A stretch of DNA of 22,287 nt from Bacillota bacterium (GTDB lineage: Bacteria > Bacillota > Clostridia > Lachnospirales > Cellulosilyticaceae): assembly GCA_023412455.1 (NCBI GenBank), contig JAEYNQ010000227.1, positions 1-22,287 of the forward strand, in the 5' to 3' direction. Under the pieces are notes generated by a model. It made no database searches. It was not told the origin of the DNA and worked only from the letters and a program-made list of their open reading frames with translations. Position numbers and translations under genes: made by a program. Shown here in pieces: positions 1-6,499 of this stretch. Position 1 is the first letter of the stretch. Each line of letters begins with the position of its first letter.

Positions 1-3
1 TAC

Positions 4-55
4 AAAAAAACACTAGGTTAATTGCCCTAATGGCCTCATTATCCTAGTGTTTTTT
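4..55 (-). terminator. Terminator after glyS
   Basis: An inverted repeat pairs AAACACTAGG with CCTAGTGTTT around a loop of about 25 nt, and a small GCC/GGC stem inside the loop lengthens it. On the minus strand the hairpin ends in a T run, about 50 nt past the glyS stop. A-rich and T-rich tracts flank both sides, so it could also stop plus-strand transcripts entering from outside the window. Confidence 0.8.
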
Positions 56-102
56 ACTTTTATTAGATTGTCCTTTTCAAGAATACTCTTCGTTAAAATA
101 TA

Positions 103-1488
103 CTAAAATGACATTTTATCTTCGATATATTTAACCAAATCCTGAATGGCAAGTCGTTCTTGTGCCATGGTATCACGGTCACGTACGGTTACCTTTTGAT
201 CCTCTAATGAATCAAAATCAAAAGTGATACAGAAGGGTGTACCAATTTCATCTTGTCTCCTATAACGTTTACCAATTGAACCTGCCTCATCATATTCTAC
301 ATTAAAGTGCTTTGCAAGCTCTGTATAGACTTTCATGGCCTCTTCAGATAACTTTTTAGAAAGTGGAAGCACTGCAGCTTTAACTGGTGCAAGGGCTGGA
401 TGGAATCTAAAGAGAGTTCTTGTCTCACCATCTTCTAAGGTTTCTTCATCATAGGCTTCACATAAAAAAGCAAGGGTTACACGGTCTGCACCTAAAGAAG
501 GTTCCACGCAGTATGGAATATATTTCTCATTGGTTGTAGGATCGAAGTATTGCATATCTTCTCCAGAATGCGCTTGATGCTGCTTAAGGTCAAAGTCTGT
601 ACGACTGGCAATTCCCCAAAGCTCACCCCAACCAAAGGGGAATTTAAACTCAATATCCGTTGTGGCATTACTATAGTGAGAAAGTTCTTCAGGTGAATGG
701 TCACGCAGACGCATATTCTCCTCATGAATGCCTAAATTTATAAGGAAGTTTTTGGCATAGCTTCTCCAATAGTCAAACCATTCTAATTCAGTCCCTGGTT
801 TACAGAAGAACTCCAGTTCCATTTGCTCAAATTCACGAATTCTAAAAATGAAGTTACCTGGTGTAATTTCATTTCTAAAGGACTTACCAATTTGGCCAAT
901 CCCAAAAGGTACCTTTTTACGTGTGGTACGTTGCACACTTTTGAAGTTTACAAAAATACCTTGGGCTGTTTCAGGACGTAAGTACACCACATTTTTAGAG
1001 TCCTCTGTGACACCTTGGAAGGTTTTGAACATCAAGTTAAATTGACGAATGTCTGTAAAATCATGAGCACCACAGCTTGGACAAGGAATGGCTTTTTCCT
1101 CAATAAAGCTTTGCATCTCTTCATTACTCCAGCCATCTACTACCTCTGGTGTCCCTGCTGCCTCTAAGAAATCTTCAATCATTTTATCCGCTCTAAAACG
1201 TTCTTTACAAGCTTTACAGTCCATGAGTGGGTCATTAAAGCCTCCTACATGCCCAGAAGCTACCCATACTTGTGGATTCATTAAAATCGCACAGTCTACC
1301 CCTACATTATAAGGGCTTTCTTGTACAAACTTTTTCCACCATGCCTTTTTAACATTGTTTTTGAATTCTACACCTAGTGGGCCATAATCCCATGAGTTGG
1401 CTAATCCACCATAAATCTCAGAGCCTGGATAAACAAAGCCTCTTGATTTGGCTACAGCCACAATTTGTTGCATACTTTTTTCAGTCAT
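103..1488 (-). CDS. glyS: Glycyl-tRNA synthetase, alpha2 type
   Basis: This cytosolic class II aminoacyl-tRNA synthetase charges tRNA-Gly with glycine using ATP. The 461 residues match the homodimeric single-chain GlyRS of Gram-positives and archaea, not the alpha2beta2 GlyQ+GlyS enzyme. The N-terminus has the family opening SRGFVYPGSEIYGG, followed by Cys pairs at residues 91/94 and 136/139 that suggest a structural zinc site in the insertion. The active site carries YLRPETAQGIF near residue 170 and the motif 2 stretch FRNEI near 205. Motif 3 lies near GADRVTLAFL, and the anticodon-binding domain fills the last hundred or so residues. The ATG has AAGGAGG about 9 nt upstream. The gene stands alone behind a glycine T-box and promoter, with a terminator after it, so uncharged tRNA-Gly should control its expression. 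Confidence 0.97.
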   Translation of the reverse strand: MTEKSMQQIVAVAKSRGFVYPGSEIYGGLANSWDYGPLGVEFKNNVKKAWWKKFVQESPYNVGVDCAILMNPQVWVASGHVGGFNDPLMDCKACKERFRADKMIEDFLEAAGTPEVVDGWSNEEMQSFIEEKAIPCPSCGAHDFTDIRQFNLMFKTFQGVTEDSKNVVYLRPETAQGIFVNFKSVQRTTRKKVPFGIGQIGKSFRNEITPGNFIFRIREFEQMELEFFCKPGTELEWFDYWRSYAKNFLINLGIHEENMRLRDHSPEELSHYSNATTDIEFKFPFGWGELWGIASRTDFDLKQHQAHSGEDMQYFDPTTNEKYIPYCVEPSLGADRVTLAFLCEAYDEETLEDGETRTLFRFHPALAPVKAAVLPLSKKLSEEAMKVYTELAKHFNVEYDEAGSIGKRYRRQDEIGTPFCITFDFDSLEDQKVTVRDRDTMAQERLAIQDLVKYIEDKMSF

Positions 1489-1520
1489 TTCACTTGTTCC
1501 TCCTTATTTTTGGATAAAAT

Positions 1521-1728
1521 AAAAAACCTTCCATCCCTGACAAAGGGACGAAAGGTAACTTCCGCGGTTCCACCCTTATTGAACAAAAATACTTTTTGTT
1601 CCTCTTTTAAGTCTTGCTCCAAAGCGCCTTCACATCTCCGATTTAATTGGCTCCCACTACCCCAATCTCGCTAAAAAATCGTTCTAGACTGCTACTCCTC
1701 TTTTTCACTGCAAGGATTTTAAGTTTAC
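1521..1728 (-). promoter_or_regulatory. T-box riboswitch, glycine (GGC specifier)
   Basis: Read on the minus strand, the leader holds the T-box core GGGTGGAACCGCGG (1562-1575). Just before it is a perfect stem III hairpin, GAACAAAAA/TTTTTGTTC, at 1581-1601. The terminator is a 13-pair stem with two G-T wobbles at 1521-1556, followed by TTTTTT. The stem I specifier loop reads GAAGGCGC, placing the GGC glycine codon at 1626-1628 to pair with tRNA-Gly(GCC). Stem I also shows a GGAGTAG bulge-type motif. Uncharged tRNA-Gly should stabilise the antiterminator and let transcription enter glyS. The left limit is the terminator and the right limit is the predicted transcript start. Confidence 0.95.
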
Positions 1729-1734
1729 GCTTCT

Positions 1735-1763
1735 AATGTAGCAAAAACCACAGAAACTGTCAA
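1735..1763 (-). promoter_or_regulatory. SigA-type promoter for T-box/glyS
   Basis: On the minus strand, TTGACA (1758-1763), a 17-nt spacer and TACATT (1735-1740), with TG one base before the -10 (extended -10). Transcription should start near 1728, at the head of the T-box. The promoter begins about 22 nt past the anti-sigma stop, where I see no terminator. Confidence 0.85.
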
Positions 1764-1784
1764 GTCTTTCCGTAATCACATGTC

Positions 1785-2600
1785 TTATTCTTGCCGAAGC
1801 GTAAGTCTTATGGCCTCTCCCTCTGAAGTTTCTACTATCTCCTGTAGCTCACAACCCTCTTTTTCAAAAAAAGCCTTCAAGTCTTCTTTATTTATACTGC
1901 CTTGAAGTAAAACAACAGTCTCACCCCTTTCATTCTCCTCTTCAGAAAGCCACTCATAGCCTTGTTCCATGCTATAATTTTTTAGTCTTTCTAGTACCTC
2001 TAGAGGATGGGGTGTTAAAATCTGCCACTCTTCCTGTAAATAAGCTTGGTGAGCTAACTCCTCACTCTCCGCTACATGGAAAAGCCTATTATCTTCCAGC
2101 TTTTCTTCTGTTCCATTTTCCTGACTTTCCTTGCTTGCTATGATTCCTCTGGCCATTGGTCTTTCTATCTCTTCTTCCTTAGGGGCTGGCGTCGCCATTT
2201 GCTGTTTCATACTTTCAGTGGATGCACTAGCAGCTCCCTTTTCATTGGTAAATGAGAAGTCATAGTTGAAAAGACCTATAGCCAAAACCAATACAGCCAC
2301 AAGACCTCCTCCTGTCTTTAACCAGGAAGTCCTTTTTATTTTAGAAAGGGGCTTTAGTGTAGCTTGAGTCTTCTTGCTTTCTTCTTCATAAACTCTTTTC
2401 ATCACGATTTCGTGAAAGTTAGTGGGTAAAGAAACTTCATCTAACTGTTTTAATTCATCTAGAATGATTTTTAACTTTTTCCATTCATCTTGGCAATAAG
2501 TACATGTGCCAAGATGTTCTTCCAGCTCTTGCCTCTCATCTTCTTTAAGCGCATTCTCATAATAACTCGACATTCTATTTATACACATATTACATTTCAT
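1785..2600 (-). CDS. Zinc-finger anti-sigma factor, one membrane span
   Basis: This is the likely membrane-bound inhibitor of the ECF sigma factor encoded just upstream. The cytoplasmic N-terminus has the anti-sigma zinc motif His29-x3-Cys33-x2-Cys36 plus a CNMC pair at residues 3-6. A single transmembrane helix lies at about residues 95-113. The roughly 155 residues beyond it should lie outside the membrane: first an acidic, low-complexity stretch, then a compact C-terminal part (last ~70 residues) that I do not recognise. The start is the ATG at 2600, because AAGGAG sits 8 nt before it. An in-frame GTG at 2609 is only 1 nt from the same site and is too close. The sigma stop codon overlaps this ribosome binding site, so the two are probably translationally coupled. 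Known systems of this layout release sigma by proteolysis, but the signal here is unknown. Confidence 0.88.
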   Translation of the reverse strand: MKCNMCINRMSSYYENALKEDERQELEEHLGTCTYCQDEWKKLKIILDELKQLDEVSLPTNFHEIVMKRVYEEESKKTQATLKPLSKIKRTSWLKTGGGLVAVLVLAIGLFNYDFSFTNEKGAASASTESMKQQMATPAPKEEEIERPMARGIIASKESQENGTEEKLEDNRLFHVAESEELAHQAYLQEEWQILTPHPLEVLERLKNYSMEQGYEWLSEEENERGETVVLLQGSINKEDLKAFFEKEGCELQEIVETSEGEAIRLTLRQE

Positions 2601-2612
2601 AGGGCACACTCC

Positions 2613-3221
2613 TTATTGCCTTTTTAGACGAAAAAAAGATTGGTAGGGTTCCTTATCCTGCTCCAAAACTTTTTTTAATGCTAATCTGGCACGAGATAAT
2701 CGGGATTTTACAGTTCCTAATGATATTTCTAAAATCTCTGCTATTTCTTCATAGGCATAATGCTTTATATCTCGAAATATCAAAATCACACGATAATCTT
2801 CCTTTAATTCCATTATCGCTTGTTGTAGGATGTCTTGAAGCTCTTTTTGTTCAATTTTAGGCTCCACTAAAGCCCCTTCATCTGGACTTTCTAATAGCCA
2901 TTCTTCTTCTTTTTCTCTATCTTTTTGAAAGAGAGAGATATCCCTCTTATGTTTGAGCTTCCTAAGCTGATCAAGACACTGATTGGTTGTTAACCTGTAG
3001 ATCCATGTACTTAATTTGGATTTATATTCAAAAAGATGAAGCTGTCGCCATAATTTTAGGGCCACTTCTTGTGCCGCATCCATGGCTTCCTCTTCATTTT
3101 TAAGCATTCTTAAACAAATACTATATATAGACTTCTCATAGTAAAAGAGGAGCTCTTCAAAAGCTTTACTATCCCCACCTTTTACTTTTTCAATAAGCTG
3201 TCTTTCCTCTGCTTCTTGCAT
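2613..3221 (-). CDS. ECF-type RNA polymerase sigma factor
   Basis: This 202-residue group 4 (ECF) sigma-70 factor has region 2 at about residues 12-90, including the -10-recognition stretch STWIYRLTTNQCLDQLRK. Region 4 spans about 125-185, with the helix-turn-helix YEEIAEILEISLGTVKSRLSRAR. An acidic linker (residues 100-125) joins them and region 3 is absent, as in ECF factors. GGGAGG lies about 9 nt before the ATG. It directs RNA polymerase to an unidentified regulon and is probably held inactive by the zinc-finger anti-sigma factor that starts 12 nt after its stop. Several clostridial and bacilli SigW/SigX/SigV-like factors share this shape, and sequence alone does not let me choose a subgroup. 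Confidence 0.93.
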   Translation of the reverse strand: MQEAEERQLIEKVKGGDSKAFEELLFYYEKSIYSICLRMLKNEEEAMDAAQEVALKLWRQLHLFEYKSKLSTWIYRLTTNQCLDQLRKLKHKRDISLFQKDREKEEEWLLESPDEGALVEPKIEQKELQDILQQAIMELKEDYRVILIFRDIKHYAYEEIAEILEISLGTVKSRLSRARLALKKVLEQDKEPYQSFFRLKRQ

Positions 3222-3277
3222 GAGCTTATCCTCCCTTCATTTAACCCCCTTACTCACCTTAGAAGGTCACTATTCAT

Positions 3278-3306
3278 ATTGTAATGGATTATGCTAAGAG
3301 ATACAA
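3278..3306 (-). promoter_or_regulatory. Promoter for sigma/anti-sigma operon
   Basis: On the minus strand, TTGTAT (3301-3306), 17 nt and TACAAT (3278-3283), about 55 nt before the sigma ATG. It has the form of a housekeeping SigA promoter. I do not see an ECF-type AAC-rich -35 with a CGT-like -10 at the expected spacing, although such motifs are short and easily missed. Confidence 0.65.
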
Positions 3307-3363
3307 TGTTTACTTCACCAGTTAGTAGACATAAAAATAATTCCTTATCTTATCATTTTTTAC

Positions 3364-3392
3364 TTGCGCTTTTATCTAGAATATGGTAATAT
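3364..3392 (+). promoter_or_regulatory. Candidate promoter for tRNA-Leu
   Basis: On the plus strand, TTGCGC (3364-3369), 17 nt and TAATAT (3387-3392). An overlapping TATACT at 3390-3395 is a better -10 but has a poorer -35. Either places the start about 20-30 nt before the tRNA. The region lies between two divergent transcription units. Confidence 0.45.
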
Positions 3393-3420
3393 ACTACTTG
3401 TCTTAAGACATTTTCTATTG

Positions 3421-3503
3421 GCCGGCATGTCGGAATGGCAGACGAGGCAGACTCAAAATCTGTTGTGGGCAACTACGTGTGGGTTCAAGTCCCACTGCCG
3501 GCA
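3421..3503 (+). tRNA. tRNA-Leu (anticodon CAA)
   Basis: The gene folds as a long-variable-arm class II tRNA. The acceptor is GCCGGCA paired with TGCCGGC, and the D-stem is TCG/CGA. The anticodon stem GCAGA/TCTGT encloses the loop CTCAAAA with anticodon CAA at 3454-3456, reading Leu codon TTG. A variable arm of about 15 nt precedes the T-arm GTGGG/CCCAC with loop TTCAAGT. The discriminator is A3503. The next bases are CTC, so the CCA end is not encoded and must be added by a nucleotidyltransferase. It is the only plus-strand gene in the window and is monocistronic, with its own terminator. Confidence 0.96.
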
Positions 3504-3512
3504 CTCATTTAG

Positions 3513-3546
3513 CTCCTAAACCATCTTAAAGTTTAGGAGTTTTTTA
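3513..3546 (+). terminator. Terminator after tRNA-Leu
   Basis: A perfect 9-bp stem, CTCCTAAAC/GTTTAGGAG, with a 9-nt loop is followed directly by TTTTTT on the plus strand, 9 nt past the tRNA. The minus-strand side has no T run after the hairpin, so it is a weaker stop for the convergent gene at 3563-4252. Confidence 0.9.
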
Positions 3547-3562
3547 GTGCTTATCAATAAAA

Positions 3563-4252
3563 CTAATATCTGAAGATCAGATTCCTGTCCTTTACTTCAT
3601 ATACAATACCATAGGTGTCCAACAGTTTATAAATGCTCTGTTGATAGGCTTCATTAAGTCTACTTACCTCTTCTATCTTCTTATTTATTTCTTCAACCTC
3701 TTCACGGTTTCCGTCTAATTGTATAAGGATTTCTACTTCCTTTTCTATCTTCTCTCCTAAGATAACTTGGGCTTCCTCTAATGGTGCTATTGCAGATCGG
3801 GCTCTAAGTTGCTGCAATCCTTCTACTTTACTCCTACCTATTCTTTTACTCGCGTTATACTCTTGTATGCCCTCTCTCAAGTAATTATCTGCTTGATGAT
3901 TTATGGTCATATGCTCTTTTATTTGTTCCACTATTTCAGCTTTATCAGAAGCTCTGTTTTTTTGTACCTGTTGCTGAATAGAGGAGACCTTCCACTTACT
4001 GTCTTGTTGCCATTTTGTTTTTATTTCCCCTCCTACTTGAACGGCTAAGCATGCAGCTATGAAACCAAAGCCTATTATCCTTTCTTTTAATTTTTCCCTT
4101 TTAAACAATTCTCTTCTTTTTTTAGCATATTGCATGGCTTGATATTCTTCTTTTTCCATTAGGTTTAATAAATCCAGTTCTGCCTTTTCACGAAGATACT
4201 TTTCATAATTTTTCCTATTTCTTCTAAAATCTCTTTGCTGAGCATTTGCCAT
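3563..4252 (-). CDS. Membrane protein of unknown function with coiled coil
   Basis: I do not recognise this 229-residue protein. A highly charged basic head (residues 1-58, rich in Arg, Lys and Glu) precedes one likely membrane helix at about 59-76 (IIGFGFIAACLAVQVGG). The rest looks mostly helical and coiled-coil, with Glu/Lys heptad-like stretches at about 85-205, and ends in a short strand-like tail. The positive-inside rule puts the basic head in the cytoplasm and the coiled coil outside. The start is the ATG at 4252, with GAAGGGG about 8 nt before it. An in-frame ATG at 4294 falls inside the terminator hairpin of the preceding gene and is unlikely. No clear promoter of its own was found, so read-through from the radical SAM gene is possible. 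It lies between that gene and the convergent tRNA-Leu. A cell-envelope or division scaffold would be speculation. Confidence 0.7.
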   Translation of the reverse strand: MANAQQRDFRRNRKNYEKYLREKAELDLLNLMEKEEYQAMQYAKKRRELFKREKLKERIIGFGFIAACLAVQVGGEIKTKWQQDSKWKVSSIQQQVQKNRASDKAEIVEQIKEHMTINHQADNYLREGIQEYNASKRIGRSKVEGLQQLRARSAIAPLEEAQVILGEKIEKEVEILIQLDGNREEVEEINKKIEEVSRLNEAYQQSIYKLLDTYGIVYEVKDRNLIFRY

Positions 4253-4286
4253 TCCCTTATCCCCTTCTTCTCCATTCCTATAAAAT

Positions 4287-4318
4287 GAGGACATTGTCCT
4301 TTTTATTACAATGTCCTC
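4287..4318 (-). terminator. Terminator after radical SAM gene
   Basis: A perfect 11-bp inverted repeat, GAGGACATTGT/ACAATGTCCTC, has a 10-nt loop. On the minus strand it is followed by ATTTTAT. It lies 14 nt past the radical SAM stop. The T tract is short, so termination may be partial and may feed the gene at 3563-4252. On the plus strand it is followed by TTTCT. Confidence 0.65.
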
Positions 4319-4331
4319 TTTCTATAATCGT

Positions 4332-5831
4332 CTATTTTATTTTAAGTACTAATTTGGCTTTGTCTATATAGTCCCCAATTTTTGTCTTTCTTTCCATCTT
4401 ATCTTTTAGTTTTAAAACTTCTTTTTCTCCTCTGCCTGCTTCTACTTCTTTGGCTAAACGAAGGACCTCTTCTCTGATTTTAGGGAACTGAGTGAGGTAA
4501 ATAAGGGCTACCCAAAGATTATCGGCTGTAATCTTATGATAAACATTGGGTCCCCAATATTGATCATATTGCTCTTGAATAGAACTAAACATCATCCCAT
4601 CTAATTCCTCTTTGGTATGATAACCTTTATCTATAGCCATTTGTACAATGTCTGTAGCAGGTAAGAAGTTGAGACCATGAATATTTAGACTAAAAGGATG
4701 GGCTAACTCTAAACACAAGTAAAAAGTTTCTTTAAGCTGTTCTTGATTTTCAAAAGGATGACGAATCATAAAGTCATAATAGACTTTAGGCACTTTACAT
4801 TCAGAAAGAATACGACTAGACTCTATAATTTGTTCCTGAGTTTCTGGGCGATGGAAGGTATCTTTTCTGACGGAAACAGAACCACTTTGTATACCCACTA
4901 CAATTTGATGTAAGCCTGCATCCACAAGATGGGCAATAATCTTCTTATCTACCTTCATGGGATGTCCCCAGATACGGAATGGAATACCTATTTCTTTTTT
5001 GTAACGTCTTGCAAATTCCTCTACCCAGCCTTCTTCATCAGAAAAGATCTCATCCCAAAAGTGGATTACACGAAGCTTAGGAATCTTTCGTTTTGCCTCA
5101 TGAAGTTCATTCATAACACTTTCTACGGTACGGAAGCGTACATAACGTCCTTTTCCTTTATACAGTCTACGTAAGTTAATGGCGCTACAATAAGAGCAAG
5201 AAAAAGGACAGCCCCTAGAAGCATTAAGTTCATATGTAAACGAATGAAGCTGAGGATCTCCTCTATGTATTTTGTCTCCATGAATGAGATACATGTGGTC
5301 TGCTCCTATGGAAGGGTATCCATATAAATCAATATCTTGCTCTAGAGGACGAATTTCGTTACAAACCATTTCACCTTGTGCATTTAAATAAGCCAAGTTC
5401 TGAATGGCTTCATAGCTTTCTCCCTTTTGTAAGGCATCTAGAAGTTCTACAATCGTCTTCTCTCCTTCACCTCGCATCACAAAGTCGCATTCATGAATGG
5501 CTTTTTCTGGCATTAAGGTTGCAAATACACCTCCCCAAGCCACAGGTATATCAAAATGTTTTTTTATGGTCTCATTGACTAAATGAATGGTCTCTAAATA
5601 CAAGGAGCTCATGACACTTAGCCCGATAAAACAAGGCTTAATTTCCTCAATAAGTTCTTTTAACATTTGGAGTTCTTTTTCAGTAGCCTTACTGGGCTCG
5701 ATACTATTAAATCCTTTAAAAAATAAAACATGGGGTTCATAACCGTGTTCTTCAATAGCATTGGCTAAATAACGTACACCTAATGCTTTTTCATTATAAA
5801 ATCCTACTAATAATACTCTTTTATTGGTCAT
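4332..5831 (-). CDS. B12-binding-domain radical SAM protein
   Basis: The N-terminal ~200 residues form a B12-binding-like Rossmann domain (RVLLVGFYNEKALGVRYLA and later GLSVMSS, WGGVFATLMPE and MRGEGE). The radical SAM barrel follows, with the cluster motif Cys209-x3-Cys213-x2-Cys216 (numbered from the GTG at 5834) in ASRGCPFSCSYCSA and a GIQSG motif near 314-318. The DxHxxG histidine used for base-off B12 binding is absent, as in many BchE/MiaB-like B12-radical SAM proteins. The C-terminal ~120 residues are helical. Such enzymes methylate or rearrange unactivated carbons, but I cannot name the substrate. GAGGAG lies 11 nt before the ATG at 5831 and 8 nt before an in-frame GTG at 5834, so either start is possible. 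It has its own promoter and terminator and no biosynthetic neighbours to hint at its role. Confidence 0.88.
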   Translation of the reverse strand: MTNKRVLLVGFYNEKALGVRYLANAIEEHGYEPHVLFFKGFNSIEPSKATEKELQMLKELIEEIKPCFIGLSVMSSLYLETIHLVNETIKKHFDIPVAWGGVFATLMPEKAIHECDFVMRGEGEKTIVELLDALQKGESYEAIQNLAYLNAQGEMVCNEIRPLEQDIDLYGYPSIGADHMYLIHGDKIHRGDPQLHSFTYELNASRGCPFSCSYCSAINLRRLYKGKGRYVRFRTVESVMNELHEAKRKIPKLRVIHFWDEIFSDEEGWVEEFARRYKKEIGIPFRIWGHPMKVDKKIIAHLVDAGLHQIVVGIQSGSVSVRKDTFHRPETQEQIIESSRILSECKVPKVYYDFMIRHPFENQEQLKETFYLCLELAHPFSLNIHGLNFLPATDIVQMAIDKGYHTKEELDGMMFSSIQEQYDQYWGPNVYHKITADNLWVALIYLTQFPKIREEVLRLAKEVEAGRGEKEVLKLKDKMERKTKIGDYIDKAKLVLKIK

Positions 5832-5867
5832 CACTAGTTGTTCTCCTCGACATTTTTTCCTGTCATT

Positions 5868-5896
5868 ATTTTAGCATCTCCCTTTAGAATATTCAA
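5868..5896 (-). promoter_or_regulatory. Promoter for radical SAM gene
   Basis: On the minus strand, TTGAAT (5891-5896), 17 nt and TAAAAT (5868-5873), with TG one base before the -10 (extended). The start is predicted near 5861, about 30 nt before the coding start, which leaves a short leader. Confidence 0.75.
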
Positions 5897-5969
5897 TGCC
5901 AAAAGACAGAAACTCCTTTTTACAAGCCTGTAACTTCTAAAGGAAGGCTTATCTTCACCTCAAACAAAA

Positions 5970-6028
5970 GTTGGCAAGAGGGATAGTTTTCTTTGTTAGT
6001 CTCAAAGAAAACTATCCCTCTTGCCAAC
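5970..6028 (-). terminator. Very long perfect hairpin ending the ruv/zapA-to-Nudix run
   Basis: Two perfectly complementary 26-nt arms (5970-5995 and 6003-6028) flank a 7-nt loop. The arm begins GTTGGCAAGAGGGATAG on both strands. On the minus strand the hairpin starts 3 nt past the Nudix stop codon and is followed by TTTTGTTTG, so it probably acts as an intrinsic terminator. The plus-strand side lacks a T run. The stem is about twice the usual terminator length. Confidence 0.75.
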
Positions 6029-6031
6029 TCT

Positions 6032-6466
6032 CTAAAAACGACGAAGCCCACGGTATTCATTGTATAAATGGAAAGCTTTTTTAAGGATATAACGTTCATC
6101 ACTAAATTTTAAAAGGTGATAAGCCTCATAATATTTATAATACCCTGCTTCAATAAAGTACTCTTCACGTTGTGGTTTACAGTAAAAACTATCTGCTAAC
6201 ATTAAATACCAATGGACTGTTTTACAAATACGGTCTTCATGTCCTTGAAAGGTATATTCGCTAGAGCCAATAAACTTAATAATACGTGCCTCTACCCCTG
6301 TTTCTTCTCTTACCTCTCGGAGGGCAGTTGCTTGATGCGTCTCACCTGGTTCGACTGTTCCTTTAGGCAGAACCCATCCTACATACTTTTGTTTATAATC
6401 CTTATAAAGTAGAAGCATCTTTCCTTTATGAACGACAACTCCTCCACAGCTTACCATTTTAATCAT
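6032..6466 (-). CDS. Nudix hydrolase
   Basis: The protein carries an exact Nudix box, G-x5-E-x7-REVREETGV, in GTVEPGETHQATALREVREE. It should hydrolyse a nucleoside diphosphate linked to another moiety, using Mg2+ held by the REVREE glutamates. The 144-residue length is one bare Nudix domain, and the substrate cannot be read from the sequence; oxidised nucleotides, ADP-ribose, Ap4A or capped RNA are possible in this family. The start is the ATG at 6466, because AGAGGA sits 6 nt before it. An upstream in-frame ATG at 6472 overlaps that ribosome binding site. It follows the PBP gene by 33 nt and is probably the last gene of that run, just before the long hairpin. Confidence 0.92.
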   Translation of the reverse strand: MIKMVSCGGVVVHKGKMLLLYKDYKQKYVGWVLPKGTVEPGETHQATALREVREETGVEARIIKFIGSSEYTFQGHEDRICKTVHWYLMLADSFYCKPQREEYFIEAGYYKYYEAYHLLKFSDERYILKKAFHLYNEYRGLRRF

Positions 6467-6499
6467 AGGCATTCCTCTTTACCTTTTACATTTTTCATT

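Noticed and set aside
4253..4294. Upstream ATG for the 3563-4252 protein
   Set aside because: It lies inside the terminator hairpin of the preceding gene and has poor ribosome binding site spacing. GAAGGGG precedes the ATG at 4252 properly.
5920..6102. Small minus-strand frame across the 26-bp hairpin
   Set aside because: It overlaps the end of the Nudix gene in another frame and reads through the perfect palindrome. It has no ribosome binding site, and the region is better explained as a terminator.
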